Source of the DNA: an uncultured Ruminococcus sp.
GTDB taxonomy: Bacteria; Bacillota; Clostridia; Oscillospirales; Ruminococcaceae
Length of the DNA stretch: 40,810 bases
Reading direction: 5' to 3'
NCBI GenBank assembly: GCA_900752785.1
Contig: CAADWP010000074.1
Span: 1-40,810, forward strand
Part shown: positions 1 through 7,908 of the stretch, piece after piece
How positions within the stretch are numbered: the stretch's first letter is position 1
Layout of the letters: each line of letters opens with the position of its first letter
Position numbers and translations under genes: made by a program
Notes under the pieces: generated by a model
Database searches by the model: none
Seen by the model: the letters and a program-made list of their open reading frames with translations, nothing else
Told to the model about the DNA's origin: nothing

Positions 1-117
1 CATAAAAACGACGCAGGCATACTGTCGTATGGCAAGGGGTTTTTGTGTAATATGGCGGAAAATCTGCAAGTAGACGGCGTGCAAAACCGTTAGGCGCGAT
101 TTAATCAGTGTTTCCTT
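1..117. repeat. Family A intergenic inverted repeat, copy A1 (cut by the window edge)
   Basis: This stretch aligns along its whole length with positions 16584-16700. It has the same central hairpin (CATAC-TGTC-GTATG, flanked by A5 and T5 tracts), the same GGAAAATCTGC stretch and the same outer end, here a degraded GTGTTTCCTT in place of GGTGTTGCCT. The left half lies outside the window. The copy ends about 8 bp from the phosphofructokinase stop codon, so it forms that gene's 3' untranslated region. No coding sequence is seen in it. Confidence 0.8.
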
Positions 118-125
118 AACTTTAA

Positions 126-1367
126 CTATTCAATAACAAGATGCAGGGGCATACCGTTTTTCATGATCGGCATGACTTCGCCTTGAATAAGCGGCAGAAA
201 ATAATCCCAAGCTTTATGACTTACATCATTGCCCTCAGCATTTATCCATTCCAATGGGAACTTTTTTTCGCTGTTTGCGGCTTTTGCAGCATCGGATGTT
301 CCGATATGATAAACATACGGACTGCTGCTGTCGCGGACAAAAGTCATCATACAGCCGCTTGCACCGTTCAAAGCAGCTTCTACAGCGGCTTCTCCGATAG
401 CTGCGGCAGAATTTATATCCTCAAGCGAAGCAATATGAGAACTGCACCGCTGCATAACGTTCAGCTCTATAGAACGTACCTTACAGCCTATCTCAGCAGC
501 AACAAGCTTTTCAAGGAATTTGCCGATCCCGGAGAGATAACTGTGACCAAACGTATCCTTTACGCCCGATTGATACTCCTCAGCGGCAAATTTGCCCTCG
601 GCAGTCTTTACGCCTTCAGAGACTACAACAATAACCGCCTTATGTATAGTCATCTCACGTTTAACATCAGAAAGAAATTTTTCGACACTAAAGGTTGTCT
701 CCGGCAGATAAATAAGGTGCGGAGCGCTTCCGCCGTTGTACCTGATACAGCAGGAAGATGCTGCAAGCCATCCCGCATGACGCCCCATGGTTTCAATAAT
801 CGTTACTGAAGGAACACTGTAAACATTACTGTCGCAAACGATCTCCTTTATCGTAGAGCAAACGTACTTCGCGGCAGAACCAAACCCGGGAGAATGATCT
901 GTTTCACAAAGATCATTGTCAATTGTCTTCGGGATTCCTATAACCCTGATATCCGATATTTTTTTCTCGGCAAGATATGAAGAATACTTCGCAACAGTAT
1001 CCATAGAGTCATTTCCGCCGATATAAAAGAACATTCCGATGTCATTACGGCGCAGAGACGCGGTGATGCGCTCATAGATCTCCGGACTCTCATGGTGATC
1101 CGGCAGCTTTCTTCTGCACGAGCCGAGAACCGCAGAGGGAGTTCTTAAAAGAAGCTCGTAATGCTCCTCATCGGGAATTTTCTCTGAAAGGTCGGCAAAG
1201 CGCTCCTCAAGTATACCCTCTATACCGTTAAAAGAGCCATAGATCCTGTTGATTTTTTCTGATTTTTTTCCTGCTTTAAAAACTCCCGCCAGAGAAGCGT
1301 TAATGGCACAGGTAGGTCCTCCGGACTGAGCAACTGCAATATTCATAATCGTTTTCGCGGCTTGCAT
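126..1367 (-). CDS. pfp: 6-phosphofructokinase, probably pyrophosphate-dependent
   Basis: The protein (413 aa) phosphorylates fructose 6-phosphate to fructose 1,6-bisphosphate in the cytoplasm. SGGP near residues 15-18 and MGRHAGW are phosphofructokinase family motifs. The donor-specificity site reads GGND (117-120), where ATP enzymes have GGDG, and the catalytic loop reads PKTIDND (146-152), where ATP enzymes have PGTIDND. In this family the Asp and Lys at those places mark use of PPi. The reaction would then be reversible and would save ATP, which fits an anaerobic fermenter. The start is uncertain: the ATG at 1367 has only a distant AAAGGA upstream, and the ATG at 1346 (MNIAVAQSGGP) is an alternative. 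The gene is monocistronic. Its promoter is at 1485-1513 and repeat A1 lies just after its stop. Confidence 0.93.
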   Translation of the reverse strand: MQAAKTIMNIAVAQSGGPTCAINASLAGVFKAGKKSEKINRIYGSFNGIEGILEERFADLSEKIPDEEHYELLLRTPSAVLGSCRRKLPDHHESPEIYERITASLRRNDIGMFFYIGGNDSMDTVAKYSSYLAEKKISDIRVIGIPKTIDNDLCETDHSPGFGSAAKYVCSTIKEIVCDSNVYSVPSVTIIETMGRHAGWLAASSCCIRYNGGSAPHLIYLPETTFSVEKFLSDVKREMTIHKAVIVVVSEGVKTAEGKFAAEEYQSGVKDTFGHSYLSGIGKFLEKLVAAEIGCKVRSIELNVMQRCSSHIASLEDINSAAAIGEAAVEAALNGASGCMMTFVRDSSSPYVYHIGTSDAAKAANSEKKFPLEWINAEGNDVSHKAWDYFLPLIQGEVMPIMKNGMPLHLVIE

Positions 1368-1484
1368 CTTAATTAAGCCGTTTTCCTTTCTCAGAACCTG
1401 TTACGCATAAAATTTCGTTATAATTTACCAATGAATGAGTAAAATACGCGCGCATATTAATATTGGTTCTTAAATATTAATTTT

Positions 1485-1513
1485 ATTATATCATAAAAAA
1501 ATACATATTTCAA
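1485..1513 (-). promoter_or_regulatory. Promoter of the phosphofructokinase gene
   Basis: On the minus strand TTGAAA (1508-1513) is followed after 17 bp by TATAAT (1485-1490). Transcription would start near 1478, giving a leader of about 110 nt. That leader opens with a small inverted repeat (TTAATATT/AATATTAA, about 1455-1478). Confidence 0.75.
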
Positions 1514-1575
1514 CCATTAATTGCGATTTTTCTCAAAAAGTAATACGTTTTGACCATTTGTTGCTTTTTTCCATA

Positions 1576-2364
1576 CTATATAAGTCCAAAATGATCGAGA
1601 GCATTAAAAATTCCGTCTTTTTCTATCGGCGTGGTAACATATGTAACATATGGATAGACTGATTCTGCTCCACCCATTGCAATACTATTTAAAACAGCCT
1701 TAAACATAGGCAGATCATTCATACTGTCTCCGACAGCATAGGCATTTTCGGGAGAAATATTCAATTTTTTCAATACAATTTCAATTGCCGTTGCTTTTGA
1801 ATATCCAAGGGGGACGTTTTCATAGAACCCGCCTCCTCGATCTATTATGGAAAAATGCTTGCTTACTTCCCTGAAAAATAATTCACGATCGCTGTTTTCC
1901 GTCATCCAGACAACAAATTTATCAAATCCGAAGCTTTCATCTTCAACGCGACCGCTTACATCTAAGCCGCTGTCAACAAAAACATTCATAAAATAACGAA
2001 GTCCGTCCGTAATTTCAGCTTTATCGTCAAAAAAGTAGCCGTCCCGACGTTCGTAAACCGGACTTAATTTGCATAAACGCATAAGCTCGGCAATTTTTCG
2101 GCAAAACTGCTGCTCCTGCGTGTGGTACATGACCAATTCGCCGCCGCATTCTATATATGTTCCGCAGCCGCAGATCATTCCGTCGAATCCAAGCTCTCTT
2201 ACGCGTCGGCTGACATTAAACGCAGTCCGTCCCGTATTAATAAAGGTCAAATTTCCTTTTCTTCTCGTCTCGGCAATCGCTTTTGAAGCGCTTTCCGGAA
2301 TTATTGAACGTTCATCTTCAGTAACAATTGTTCCGTCAATATCAAAAAATATTATACTTGGCAT
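1576..2364 (-). CDS. Cof-type HAD-family phosphatase
   Basis: A haloacid dehalogenase hydrolase (262 aa) of the Cof/type IIB group, probably a cytoplasmic sugar-phosphate or flavin-phosphate phosphatase. Motif I is DIDGT (residues 8-12) with nucleophile Asp8 and acid/base Asp10. Motif II is the Thr in INTGR. Motif III is the Lys in GYSKATA. Motif IV is GDSMNDLPMF. The large cap between motifs II and III is the C2 type. The substrate cannot be read from the sequence. The ATG at 2364 follows GAGGTGG, which overlaps the stop codon of the small gene upstream, so the two genes are co-transcribed. Confidence 0.9.
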   Translation of the reverse strand: MPSIIFFDIDGTIVTEDERSIIPESASKAIAETRRKGNLTFINTGRTAFNVSRRVRELGFDGMICGCGTYIECGGELVMYHTQEQQFCRKIAELMRLCKLSPVYERRDGYFFDDKAEITDGLRYFMNVFVDSGLDVSGRVEDESFGFDKFVVWMTENSDRELFFREVSKHFSIIDRGGGFYENVPLGYSKATAIEIVLKKLNISPENAYAVGDSMNDLPMFKAVLNSIAMGGAESVYPYVTYVTTPIEKDGIFNALDHFGLI

Positions 2365-2373
2365 TTTTCCACC

Positions 2374-2595
2374 TCAAAACAATTCCCTGATTTCTTTGAT
2401 CTGCTCCAGATCGCTTTCGGTGACCTTAATATTTGTCACGATCCTTTTTCCCTCTGATGTTGTTATACTCATTTCAACTACGCTGCCCTCATCGAGGATA
2501 CCGGACGCCGCCTTGAAAAACTGCGGAACCTTCGGATGATTTTCCTTAAATACCATAAGCATATTTTTTATTTTTAACGCTGCCAATGGGTTCAT
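2374..2595 (-). CDS. Small conserved protein of unknown function (73 aa)
   Basis: I know similar small proteins from Clostridia but no function for them. The protein is soluble and has no signal peptide. A helical N-terminal part (NPLAALKIKNMLMVFKENHPKVPQFF) is followed by a beta-rich part (VVEMSITTSEGKRIVTNIKV) and an acidic C-terminal helix. I chose the ATG at 2595 because GGAAG lies a normal distance upstream; an in-frame TTG at 2613 overlaps that site and is less likely. It is the first gene of a two-gene unit with the Cof phosphatase (9 bp gap), transcribed from a consensus promoter at 2737-2765. Confidence 0.72.
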   Translation of the reverse strand: MNPLAALKIKNMLMVFKENHPKVPQFFKAASGILDEGSVVEMSITTSEGKRIVTNIKVTESDLEQIKEIRELF

Positions 2596-2687
2596 TTTTT
2601 CACTTCCGTTCAATTAATTTCAACATAAATTATGAAGCGTAATATACATATTTCCCCTTGCTATGATATCTGTTAATATCAAGTGAA

Positions 2688-2732
2688 ATGCCGAAAAGAC
2701 GTGCGTTGTATTTTTATGTGAACACGCTCTAA
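2688..2732. repeat. Family B repeat remnant, copy B1 (right end only)
   Basis: The segment GCCGAAAAGACGTGCG followed by TTGTATTTTTATGTGAACACGCTCTAA matches the right ends of the copies at 3941-4010 and 7262-7429 nearly base for base. The left half and central hairpin are missing. It lies in the 5' leader of the 73-aa/Cof unit, just downstream of that unit's promoter. Confidence 0.75.
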
Positions 2733-2736
2733 TACA

Positions 2737-2765
2737 ATTATAACTTACGGTTATAAAAATGTCAA
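2737..2765 (-). promoter_or_regulatory. Consensus promoter of the 73-aa/Cof unit
   Basis: On the minus strand a perfect TTGACA (2760-2765) and TATAAT (2737-2742) are separated by 17 bp. The predicted start, near 2730, falls on the end of repeat remnant B1, so the remnant is transcribed as leader. Confidence 0.85.
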
Positions 2766-2964
2766 TCGTTCATCACAATCATTTTCAAAAAATGCCTCTT
2801 TTTTATTTTATTAACTGTGACTGTCGAATTACAATTATAACAGAGCAGTCGAATATTTCTGAACCTTTATGACAAATTCATATTGCCAAAAATAGTTTGA
2901 ATCCTTATAAAAAAGTAAAAGAATATCTATTTTACAGCCATTTAAAAGAGAATACTACATATCT
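2766..2964. other. AT-rich intergenic stretch, no gene seen
   Basis: With B1 and the promoter, this completes a gene-free gap of about 370 bp between the 73-aa gene and the SIR2 remnant. It is very AT-rich. I see no convincing reading frame, ribosome binding site, terminator or RNA gene in it. Confidence 0.5.
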
Positions 2965-3516
2965 CTAAAAGTTATAAAGATCTTTCAAGATTTTGTTAAC
3001 ATCATCGTTGATACAAATCGCCTGCGGAATAATTTGATTCGGACAAAACGCTTCTCCAGAATTAACACAGCAATAAACTGCTCTCGGATTATTTGAGGTC
3101 ATCCTCCAGAATGGATATTTTATAATAATCGGCGTATTGAATCCAACGCCAAGTTCCAGAAACAGAATATGTATATCCCTATGACGATTTATGGAATCAC
3201 GGTATCTTTCATTTGCATTGTACCAACCCTTGTCCTGGACAAATCTGTTATCGCACCGCAGGTTCATTATCATCGGTTTTCCGCATACAGGACAATGGGG
3301 AATCAGCTCGGTGGGTATTTTCATATCCGTCTGTTGTGCAGCCATATCATGGATAACCTTTTCATTATCATATGTGGTATTGTGGCAAGGCTCGCTGCAT
3401 TGAAATAATCCGTAATCGCCCTGCGTGTAAAATAATTTGTGCCTATCAAATCCCGCTTTTTGAAACTGATGGTCAACATTTGTTGTCAGCACAAAGTAAT
3501 TTTTGACATTGATTTT
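2965..3516 (-). pseudogene. SIR2-family NAD-dependent deacylase, C-terminal remnant
   Basis: The frame is open from 3516 and reads KNYFVLTTNVDHQFQKAGF at its N-terminus, the TxNVD segment typical of the middle of SIR2-type proteins. Two zinc-ligand pairs follow (CSEPC and CPVC), then a normal-looking C-terminus ending KDLYNF. The first half of the family is missing: there is no GAGxS NAD-binding loop and no DFR motif, and a stop codon (3517-3519) precedes the frame. No good ribosome binding site precedes the GTG at 3492. The first codons overlap the promoter of the divergent hxlR gene. I read this as a 5'-truncated, non-functional gene. A short stand-alone zinc-binding protein is possible but less likely. 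Confidence 0.75.
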
Positions 3517-3532
3517 TTAATACGAATATGCT
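3503..3532 (+). promoter_or_regulatory. Promoter of the HxlR regulator gene
   Basis: TTGACA (3503-3508) and TATGCT (3527-3532) are 18 bp apart. The -35 box lies within the last readable codons of the SIR2 remnant on the other strand, so the present promoter coincides with the truncation point. Confidence 0.65.
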
Positions 3533-3586
3533 AAAATGTACTTAAAAGAATATTATAATCTTTTTGATACTAAAGGAGTTGATCCC

Positions 3587-3907
3587 ATGATAAACAAAAC
3601 AGAAATGCCGGCTTGTCCTGTGGAAACTACGCTAATGCTAATAGGAGATAAGTGGAAGGTGCTTATACTTCGTGACCTGAGACGCGGCACTATGCGATTC
3701 GGAGAACTGAAAAAATCGGTTACAGGTATTTCACAAAAGGTATTGACTTCAAATCTCCGTGGTATGGAAGAAAACGGCCTGCTGACAAGAGAGGTTTTCC
3801 CTGAAGTGCCGCCGAGAGTGGAATATACGCTTACAGAGCTTGGACACAGCATGGGACCGATTCTGGACGCTATGGAGAAATGGGGAAAAGAATATAAAAA
3901 CAGATAA
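3587..3907 (+). CDS. HxlR-family winged-helix transcriptional regulator
   Basis: A small DNA-binding protein (106 aa) of the HxlR/MarR-like fold. It shows the family core: a Cys near the N-terminus (ACPVETTL), GDKWKVLILRDL, the recognition region RFGELKKSVTGISQKVLTSNLRGME, and the wing REVFPEVPPRVEYTLTELG. Many relatives sense electrophiles or redox state through that N-terminal Cys; whether this one does is inference. The ATG at 3587 has AAAGGAG upstream. The next gene on either side is in the opposite orientation, so its target is not evident. The stop codon TAA is the first three bases of the inverted repeat A3. Confidence 0.92.
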   Translation: MINKTEMPACPVETTLMLIGDKWKVLILRDLRRGTMRFGELKKSVTGISQKVLTSNLRGMEENGLLTREVFPEVPPRVEYTLTELGHSMGPILDAMEKWGKEYKNR

Positions 3908-3943
3908 GGCAATACTGCACAAAGATTGTACAGTATTGCCTTA
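3905..3943 (+). repeat. Collapsed family A repeat, copy A3 (hairpin at the hxlR stop)
   Basis: A perfect 13-bp inverted repeat, TAAGGCAATACTG/CAGTATTGCCTTA, encloses CACAAAGATTGTA. The same ACAAAGATTGT segment follows the left end of the full family A copy at 16521-16700. It looks like an internally deleted family A element. It may act as a transcription terminator, but no T tract follows it. Confidence 0.7.
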
Positions 3944-4010
3944 GAGCGTGTTCACATAAAATAAATTTGCCGAAAAGACATACGTTGTATTTTTATGTGA
4001 ACATTCTAAA
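3941..4010. repeat. Short family B repeat, copy B2
   Basis: The terminal repeats TGTTCACATAAAA and TTTTATGTGAACA (13 bp, perfect) enclose only the GCCGAAAAGACATACG segment. The central hairpin found in B3 and B4 is missing. It overlaps the last bases of A3, so two repeat families lie head to tail between hxlR and the mannanase gene. Confidence 0.8.
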
Positions 4011-4044
4011 GAATCAGGAAGCGTTTCATGTACCTTGTTTTCTA

Positions 4045-4992
4045 TCAATCAGGTATATTTGTAATCGCGTAGGAACTGCTGTACATGGATTTAAGCTGTT
4101 CCAAAGCGTTGTACTGTTCACCGATACAGAATTCCTTTGACCATGTCATATAATATGCCCATGGAGTGTGTGACTGTTCCAGCAAATGAATATCCGGCAT
4201 ATATCCGACTTCTGCAAGAGCCGCCACCTTATTCACGGAAGTTGCTTCTATTAGTTTACAGTAATCGTCGTGATAATCTGTTCCAGTATATTTATCCCGA
4301 TAAATATCCACAGAAACAACATCAACATATTCATCGCCCGGATATCCTTCCGGAAGCCGACAATTCCATACCCACAGCAAATTATCAAGATGATGCACTT
4401 TTGTATAATAATCAAACATCAGCTTGTATAACTCTCTTGCAGCTTCCGCACCTTTGGCGCCCCACCAGAACCAATCACCGTCTGCTTCATGAAAAGGCCG
4501 CCATAATACAGGAATATCAGCATCATTAAATTTTTTCAGCTCGACAGCGATAATATCCATGTCATGATAAAAAGCTTGGCGCTCAGGTGTTCCATCAATG
4601 AGTACACGAGCTGCATCAAAATCTGTGTTAACGGCATAAAAACTTTTGTCACGACCGCCAAGGGGAGAAAACCAGTGAAAAGTAAGCGTTACAATACCGT
4701 GCGTTTCTTTTGCCCATTTCAATGCCGTTTCCATAGTATTTCGATTCTCATAGACCTCTGTCAGACATTCTTCTGTAGCATTTTCATAATTGATATTAGG
4801 AGAATATGACAGCAGTTCAAAGCCTATGAGCAGCGGCTCTTTTCCTGTTTCTTTTCGGATATAATCAATTTCCTCCATGGAAGTTGTCTGGGTATGCTGT
4901 CCGGTTATAATGGCTTTTCCGGCAGTTTCCGATAAGTAATTCAGTAATTTCTTTGCTTTTGCCGAAGCATTGTGATTTGCAGTTTTTTGCAT
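4045..4992 (-). CDS. GH26 beta-mannanase, cytoplasmic
   Basis: A glycoside hydrolase family 26 enzyme (315 aa) that would cut beta-1,4-mannan oligosaccharides. The family signature is clear. WRPFHE places the acid/base at Glu169 and is followed by GDWFWWG; the predicted nucleophile is Glu261 in ALAEVGY; FHWFSPLGG (105-113) lies at the substrate site. There is no signal peptide and no binding module, so it should act inside the cell on imported manno-oligosaccharides. The ATG at 4992 follows TAGGAGGT. It lies 13 nt after the cellobiose 2-epimerase stop, and its ribosome binding site touches that stop, so the genes are co-transcribed. Endo or exo action cannot be told from the sequence. Confidence 0.92.
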   Translation of the reverse strand: MQKTANHNASAKAKKLLNYLSETAGKAIITGQHTQTTSMEEIDYIRKETGKEPLLIGFELLSYSPNINYENATEECLTEVYENRNTMETALKWAKETHGIVTLTFHWFSPLGGRDKSFYAVNTDFDAARVLIDGTPERQAFYHDMDIIAVELKKFNDADIPVLWRPFHEADGDWFWWGAKGAEAARELYKLMFDYYTKVHHLDNLLWVWNCRLPEGYPGDEYVDVVSVDIYRDKYTGTDYHDDYCKLIEATSVNKVAALAEVGYMPDIHLLEQSHTPWAYYMTWSKEFCIGEQYNALEQLKSMYSSSYAITNIPD

Positions 4993-5005
4993 AATAGATT
5001 ACCTC

Positions 5006-6184
5006 CTATGAAGCAGTTGAAAGACGTCGAACCATTTCAATGCACATTCTGCCGTTATGATAAGGACATTTCCATTGGTGAGCAAGTGCCTGACCGGGTT
5101 CTACGGTATTGTCAGGTGAAATATTTTCGATCCATTCTCCGGTCTTTTTGTCGATGATGTATTTTTGAATATAATTCCAAACATTTTCGGAAACTTTCAG
5201 ATATTCTGTTCTGTCAGGCTGATTCTGGTAAGCATTATAAAATCCGGTTACAGCTTCTGCCTGAACCCACCATACCTTTTTTGAATTAACAGTTCCATTT
5301 TCACACTCATTGTTTATTGCCTGATTATTAATATCCATCCCGTTTTTCAAAGCGCCGTCAGCCAGCTGCTCTATAACAGGGAACATTTCCGCATAATAGG
5401 CCTTATCTTCAAGCACCTGACACGCCCTGTCAATCAGCCATGAAGCCTCAATATCATGACCATAGGATTCCAGTTCTATTAGAGTATTATATGATTTATC
5501 AAAGAATACACGGCAGATTTCCTTATCCGAATCGTACACTCTGAATTTAAAAATACGAAGAATATCCCGGATAGAATCACCAACAGCATAGAATTCGTCA
5601 GCTCTGTAAAGCTCCGTATATGCCTCCAGTACATGGAGAAGCGTGTTCATGGTACGCTCTGCCACTACACCGTTTTCAGATAATTTTTCATTGGAAACAG
5701 GAGAAAAATCACGGCTGAACGCTTCAAAATACCCTTCTGCATCGCGGCAGCTGCTCTCTATGATCTGATATAAGCTGTATGCAAGATTCAATGCTTCTTT
5801 TTTTCCGCTTGCCTGATAATATACTGAAAGAGCGTAAATTGCAAATGCTTGATTATATGTGTGCTTAGTGGTGTCTTCCGGCGTTCCGTCTGCTTTTACA
5901 GACCAAAAAACACCGCCGTATCTGCTGTCATAAAAATAATTTGTAAGGAACGCAAAGGCATGGTCAGCCTCTTCCAAAAGTTCCTGTTTATTCAGAAGCT
6001 GATATACAGCAGAGTAAAACCATAATATACGGCTGTTCAGAATGCAGCCTTTTACACTGTCTTTATCTGGGGTTCCGTCTGAATCGGCATATCCATAGAA
6101 TCCGCCGTTTTCATTGTCCAACATACGATCCCAAAATGGAATAATATTTTTTTCAAGATGTTCCCGAAATTCTTTTGCTTTCAT
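5006..6184 (-). CDS. ce: Cellobiose 2-epimerase
   Basis: An enzyme of the N-acylglucosamine 2-epimerase superfamily (392 aa, alpha6/alpha6 barrel). It converts the reducing-end glucose of beta-1,4 disaccharides to mannose and back; in mannan breakdown it turns mannobiose into mannosyl-glucose. Residues reported as essential in Ruminococcus albus CE are present, with a two-residue offset after the middle: Arg52, His243, Glu246, Trp249, Trp306, Glu310 and His376 (in WKCPYHNGR). Length and blocks such as HTYNQAFAIYALS match that enzyme. The ATG at 6184 follows AGGAGGG. The mannanase gene follows in the same unit. The mannosyl-glucose phosphorylase expected next in the pathway is not in this window. 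Confidence 0.94.
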   Translation of the reverse strand: MKAKEFREHLEKNIIPFWDRMLDNENGGFYGYADSDGTPDKDSVKGCILNSRILWFYSAVYQLLNKQELLEEADHAFAFLTNYFYDSRYGGVFWSVKADGTPEDTTKHTYNQAFAIYALSVYYQASGKKEALNLAYSLYQIIESSCRDAEGYFEAFSRDFSPVSNEKLSENGVVAERTMNTLLHVLEAYTELYRADEFYAVGDSIRDILRIFKFRVYDSDKEICRVFFDKSYNTLIELESYGHDIEASWLIDRACQVLEDKAYYAEMFPVIEQLADGALKNGMDINNQAINNECENGTVNSKKVWWVQAEAVTGFYNAYQNQPDRTEYLKVSENVWNYIQKYIIDKKTGEWIENISPDNTVEPGQALAHQWKCPYHNGRMCIEMVRRLSTAS

Positions 6185-6221
6185 AAGTTCGCCCTCCTGT
6201 CAGGCTGATATCTTTTCCTTG

Positions 6222-6251
6222 ATTATATTTTACATCAACAGAGTGTCGCAA
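6222..6251 (-). promoter_or_regulatory. Promoter of the epimerase-mannanase operon
   Basis: On the minus strand TTGCGA (6246-6251) precedes TATAAT (6222-6227) by 18 bp. The region between this and the divergent araC-type promoter (about 6252-6300) is the likely binding area of the adjacent regulator. It holds a small palindrome, CTATTTAATAG, but no convincing operator can be assigned. Confidence 0.6.
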
Positions 6252-6299
6252 ATCTATTAAATAGAAAGCAAAAAATTGTATAAACCTATTATTTCTGTA

Positions 6300-6328
6300 T
6301 TTACATATTATTTATTTCATGCTACAAT
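6300..6328 (+). promoter_or_regulatory. Promoter of the AraC-type regulator gene
   Basis: TTTACA (6300-6305) and TACAAT (6323-6328) are 17 bp apart. The predicted start, near 6335, leaves a leader of only about 14 nt that begins at the ribosome binding site. Confidence 0.6.
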
Positions 6329-6348
6329 ATTAACAGGAAGTGATAAAA

Positions 6349-7209
6349 ATGGAACTGTTTGAATACATTGATTTAATGAACCAGCCTTATGATATTTTCT
6401 ATACTAACAGCGTAAATTCACCGCTGCACTGGCACTATTACAGTGAAATACTATATATAATCAGCGGTTCTATACGCATTGTATGTAATAACAAGGAAAA
6501 GATTCTGTATCAGGGAGATACCTGCTATTTCTATCCCCTTCAGCTCCATGAGGTAACGGCACATAAAGATTGTGCGGAAGAAGTAAGATATGCAGTTGTA
6601 AAATTCAATATCAATACTATAAATATTCCGGAAGCCTATTTACAAAAGATGTATGACTGTTTTGTACGCAGAACGGCAGAAGAAGATTTTTGCCTTGTAT
6701 TGCATAATAGTAAAACTGATGAAATTATTTTAAATATTATAAATGACATTGTTACAGAATATCAAAGTAAAGATACGATGTATATGCTGGCAGTTCAATC
6801 GGGCATACATTCTCTGCTGATTTTAATTGCAAGAAAAACAGGAAAAACAACCACAGTACAGCGTGAAAAGCACAATGACACAAATTTATCATTTTATCAT
6901 ATCTTAGAGTATATCGATACTCACTCAAACGAGCATCTGGAAGTTAAGAAGCTCGCAGATAAGTGTCATATGAGTTATTCCAATTTTGCACGTCTTTTTC
7001 ATGAAAATTATGGCCGTTCCTGTAAGGAATATATTCTTTATATCCGTCTGAATAAAGCGCAGGATCTGCTTCTTAATTCAGACTTTGACCTTAATTATAT
7101 TGCACAGGAAACCGGTTTTTTTGATTGCAGCCATTTTATAAGAACATACAAAAAATGGCGTGGAATTACACCAAAGCAGGAAAGAATGAAAAATAAAGAG
7201 TCATTATAA
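6349..7209 (+). CDS. AraC-family regulator of the mannan-use operon
   Basis: A transcriptional regulator (286 aa) with two domains. Residues 1-160 form a cupin-type sensor, with HWHYYSEILYIISGSI and a second beta block around YQGDTCYFYPLQLHEV. Residues of about 185-283 form the paired helix-turn-helix domain, with LEVKKLADKCHMSYSNFARLF and the second recognition segment ending ITPKQER. I took the ATG at 6349, 8 nt after AGGAAG; an in-frame GTG at 6340 overlaps that site. The gene is divergent from the epimerase-mannanase pair, the usual arrangement for an activator that senses the released sugar. The effector, perhaps a manno-oligosaccharide, is inferred from context only. Confidence 0.92.
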   Translation: MELFEYIDLMNQPYDIFYTNSVNSPLHWHYYSEILYIISGSIRIVCNNKEKILYQGDTCYFYPLQLHEVTAHKDCAEEVRYAVVKFNINTINIPEAYLQKMYDCFVRRTAEEDFCLVLHNSKTDEIILNIINDIVTEYQSKDTMYMLAVQSGIHSLLILIARKTGKTTTVQREKHNDTNLSFYHILEYIDTHSNEHLEVKKLADKCHMSYSNFARLFHENYGRSCKEYILYIRLNKAQDLLLNSDFDLNYIAQETGFFDCSHFIRTYKKWRGITPKQERMKNKESL

Positions 7210-7261
7210 AAAATAAAATATACAAAAAGTCCTTTACAATAATGAAGGAAGCTTTTTGTTC

Positions 7262-7429
7262 TTAGAACCTGTGTTCATAGGGAAGATGTGCGGATTTTTA
7301 AGCATAATTTTGTCAAGGACAAGGAGAAAAAGTGAAAGCATACTATCGTATGGTGAACTTTTTCAACACAGTCATCGTCAAAATCTGCCGAAAAGACACG
7401 CGCTGTATTTTTATGTGAACACACTCTAA
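7262..7429. repeat. Full-length family B repeat, copy B3
   Basis: An intergenic element of about 168 bp. The right terminus (TTAGAGTGTGTTCACAT read inward) matches B1 and B2; the left terminus (TTAGAACCTGTGTTCATAGG) is more diverged. The centre is a hairpin AAAAAGT...CATAC-TATC-GTATG...ACTTTTT. Compared with B4, the pair closing the A5/T5 stem is T-A where B4 has C-G, a compensatory change. The stop codon TAG (7426-7428) of the Gx transporter gene lies in the terminal repeat. Confidence 0.88.
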
Positions 7430-7908
7430 ATCTTACAAATTATAAACTGCGCGCAGATCCCGGTAAACAGTCCCGCTATCGTTCCGGCAACGATAAGTAT
7501 CGGATAATAAGCAAGCACCGCCCACGTTCCTGTAACTAAAAGAGCCGCCGCGATCTGACCTGTATTATGAAAGATAGCGCCAATAATACTGCACAGCCAG
7601 ATAAACCGCTTCGGAATGATCCTGCGGACCAAAAGCATTCCTATAAGACAAAAAGCCGCACCTGATGCGCTATATATAAGCGCCGACAGGTTTGTACTGA
7701 ATATTGCACCCAATACTACTCTTGATGTCAGCATCATAACCGCTTCACCCGCAGAAAATTTATACACCGCATAAACGGTTATTATGTTTGCAAGTCCTGG
7801 CTTAACTCCCGGAATCGGCAGTATATCGGGAAATCTAAGCTCCACAACAAATATTATGAGCGCCGCCGCCGTCAACAGCGAAAGCTCGGCAAGCTTTTTG
7901 GTTTTCAT
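7426..7908 (-). CDS. Gx transporter family membrane protein
   Basis: A hydrophobic protein (160 aa) with about five predicted membrane segments. The N-terminus (ELRFPDILPIPGVKPGLANI) is typical of the Gx transporter family, often labelled heptaprenyl diphosphate synthase component I although no such activity is evident. It resembles the S component of ECF-type transporters, so a small-molecule uptake role, possibly flavin-related, is an inference from its neighbours. Its ATG overlaps the NusG-II stop by 4 bp (ATGA), showing tight co-transcription with NusG-II and ApbE. The last codons run into repeat B3, which supplies the stop. Confidence 0.85.
   Translation of the reverse strand: MKTKKLAELSLLTAAALIIFVVELRFPDILPIPGVKPGLANIITVYAVYKFSAGEAVMMLTSRVVLGAIFSTNLSALIYSASGAAFCLIGMLLVRRIIPKRFIWLCSIIGAIFHNTGQIAAALLVTGTWAVLAYYPILIVAGTIAGLFTGICAQFIICKI

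Noticed and set aside
1..117. CRISPR-like or tandem repeat array at the window start
   Set aside because: It is a single dispersed inverted-repeat copy. There is no regular repeat-spacer pattern anywhere in the window and no cas gene.
141..809. Long open frame on the plus strand inside the phosphofructokinase gene
   Set aside because: It is the antisense shadow of a clear conserved gene and has no family motif of its own.
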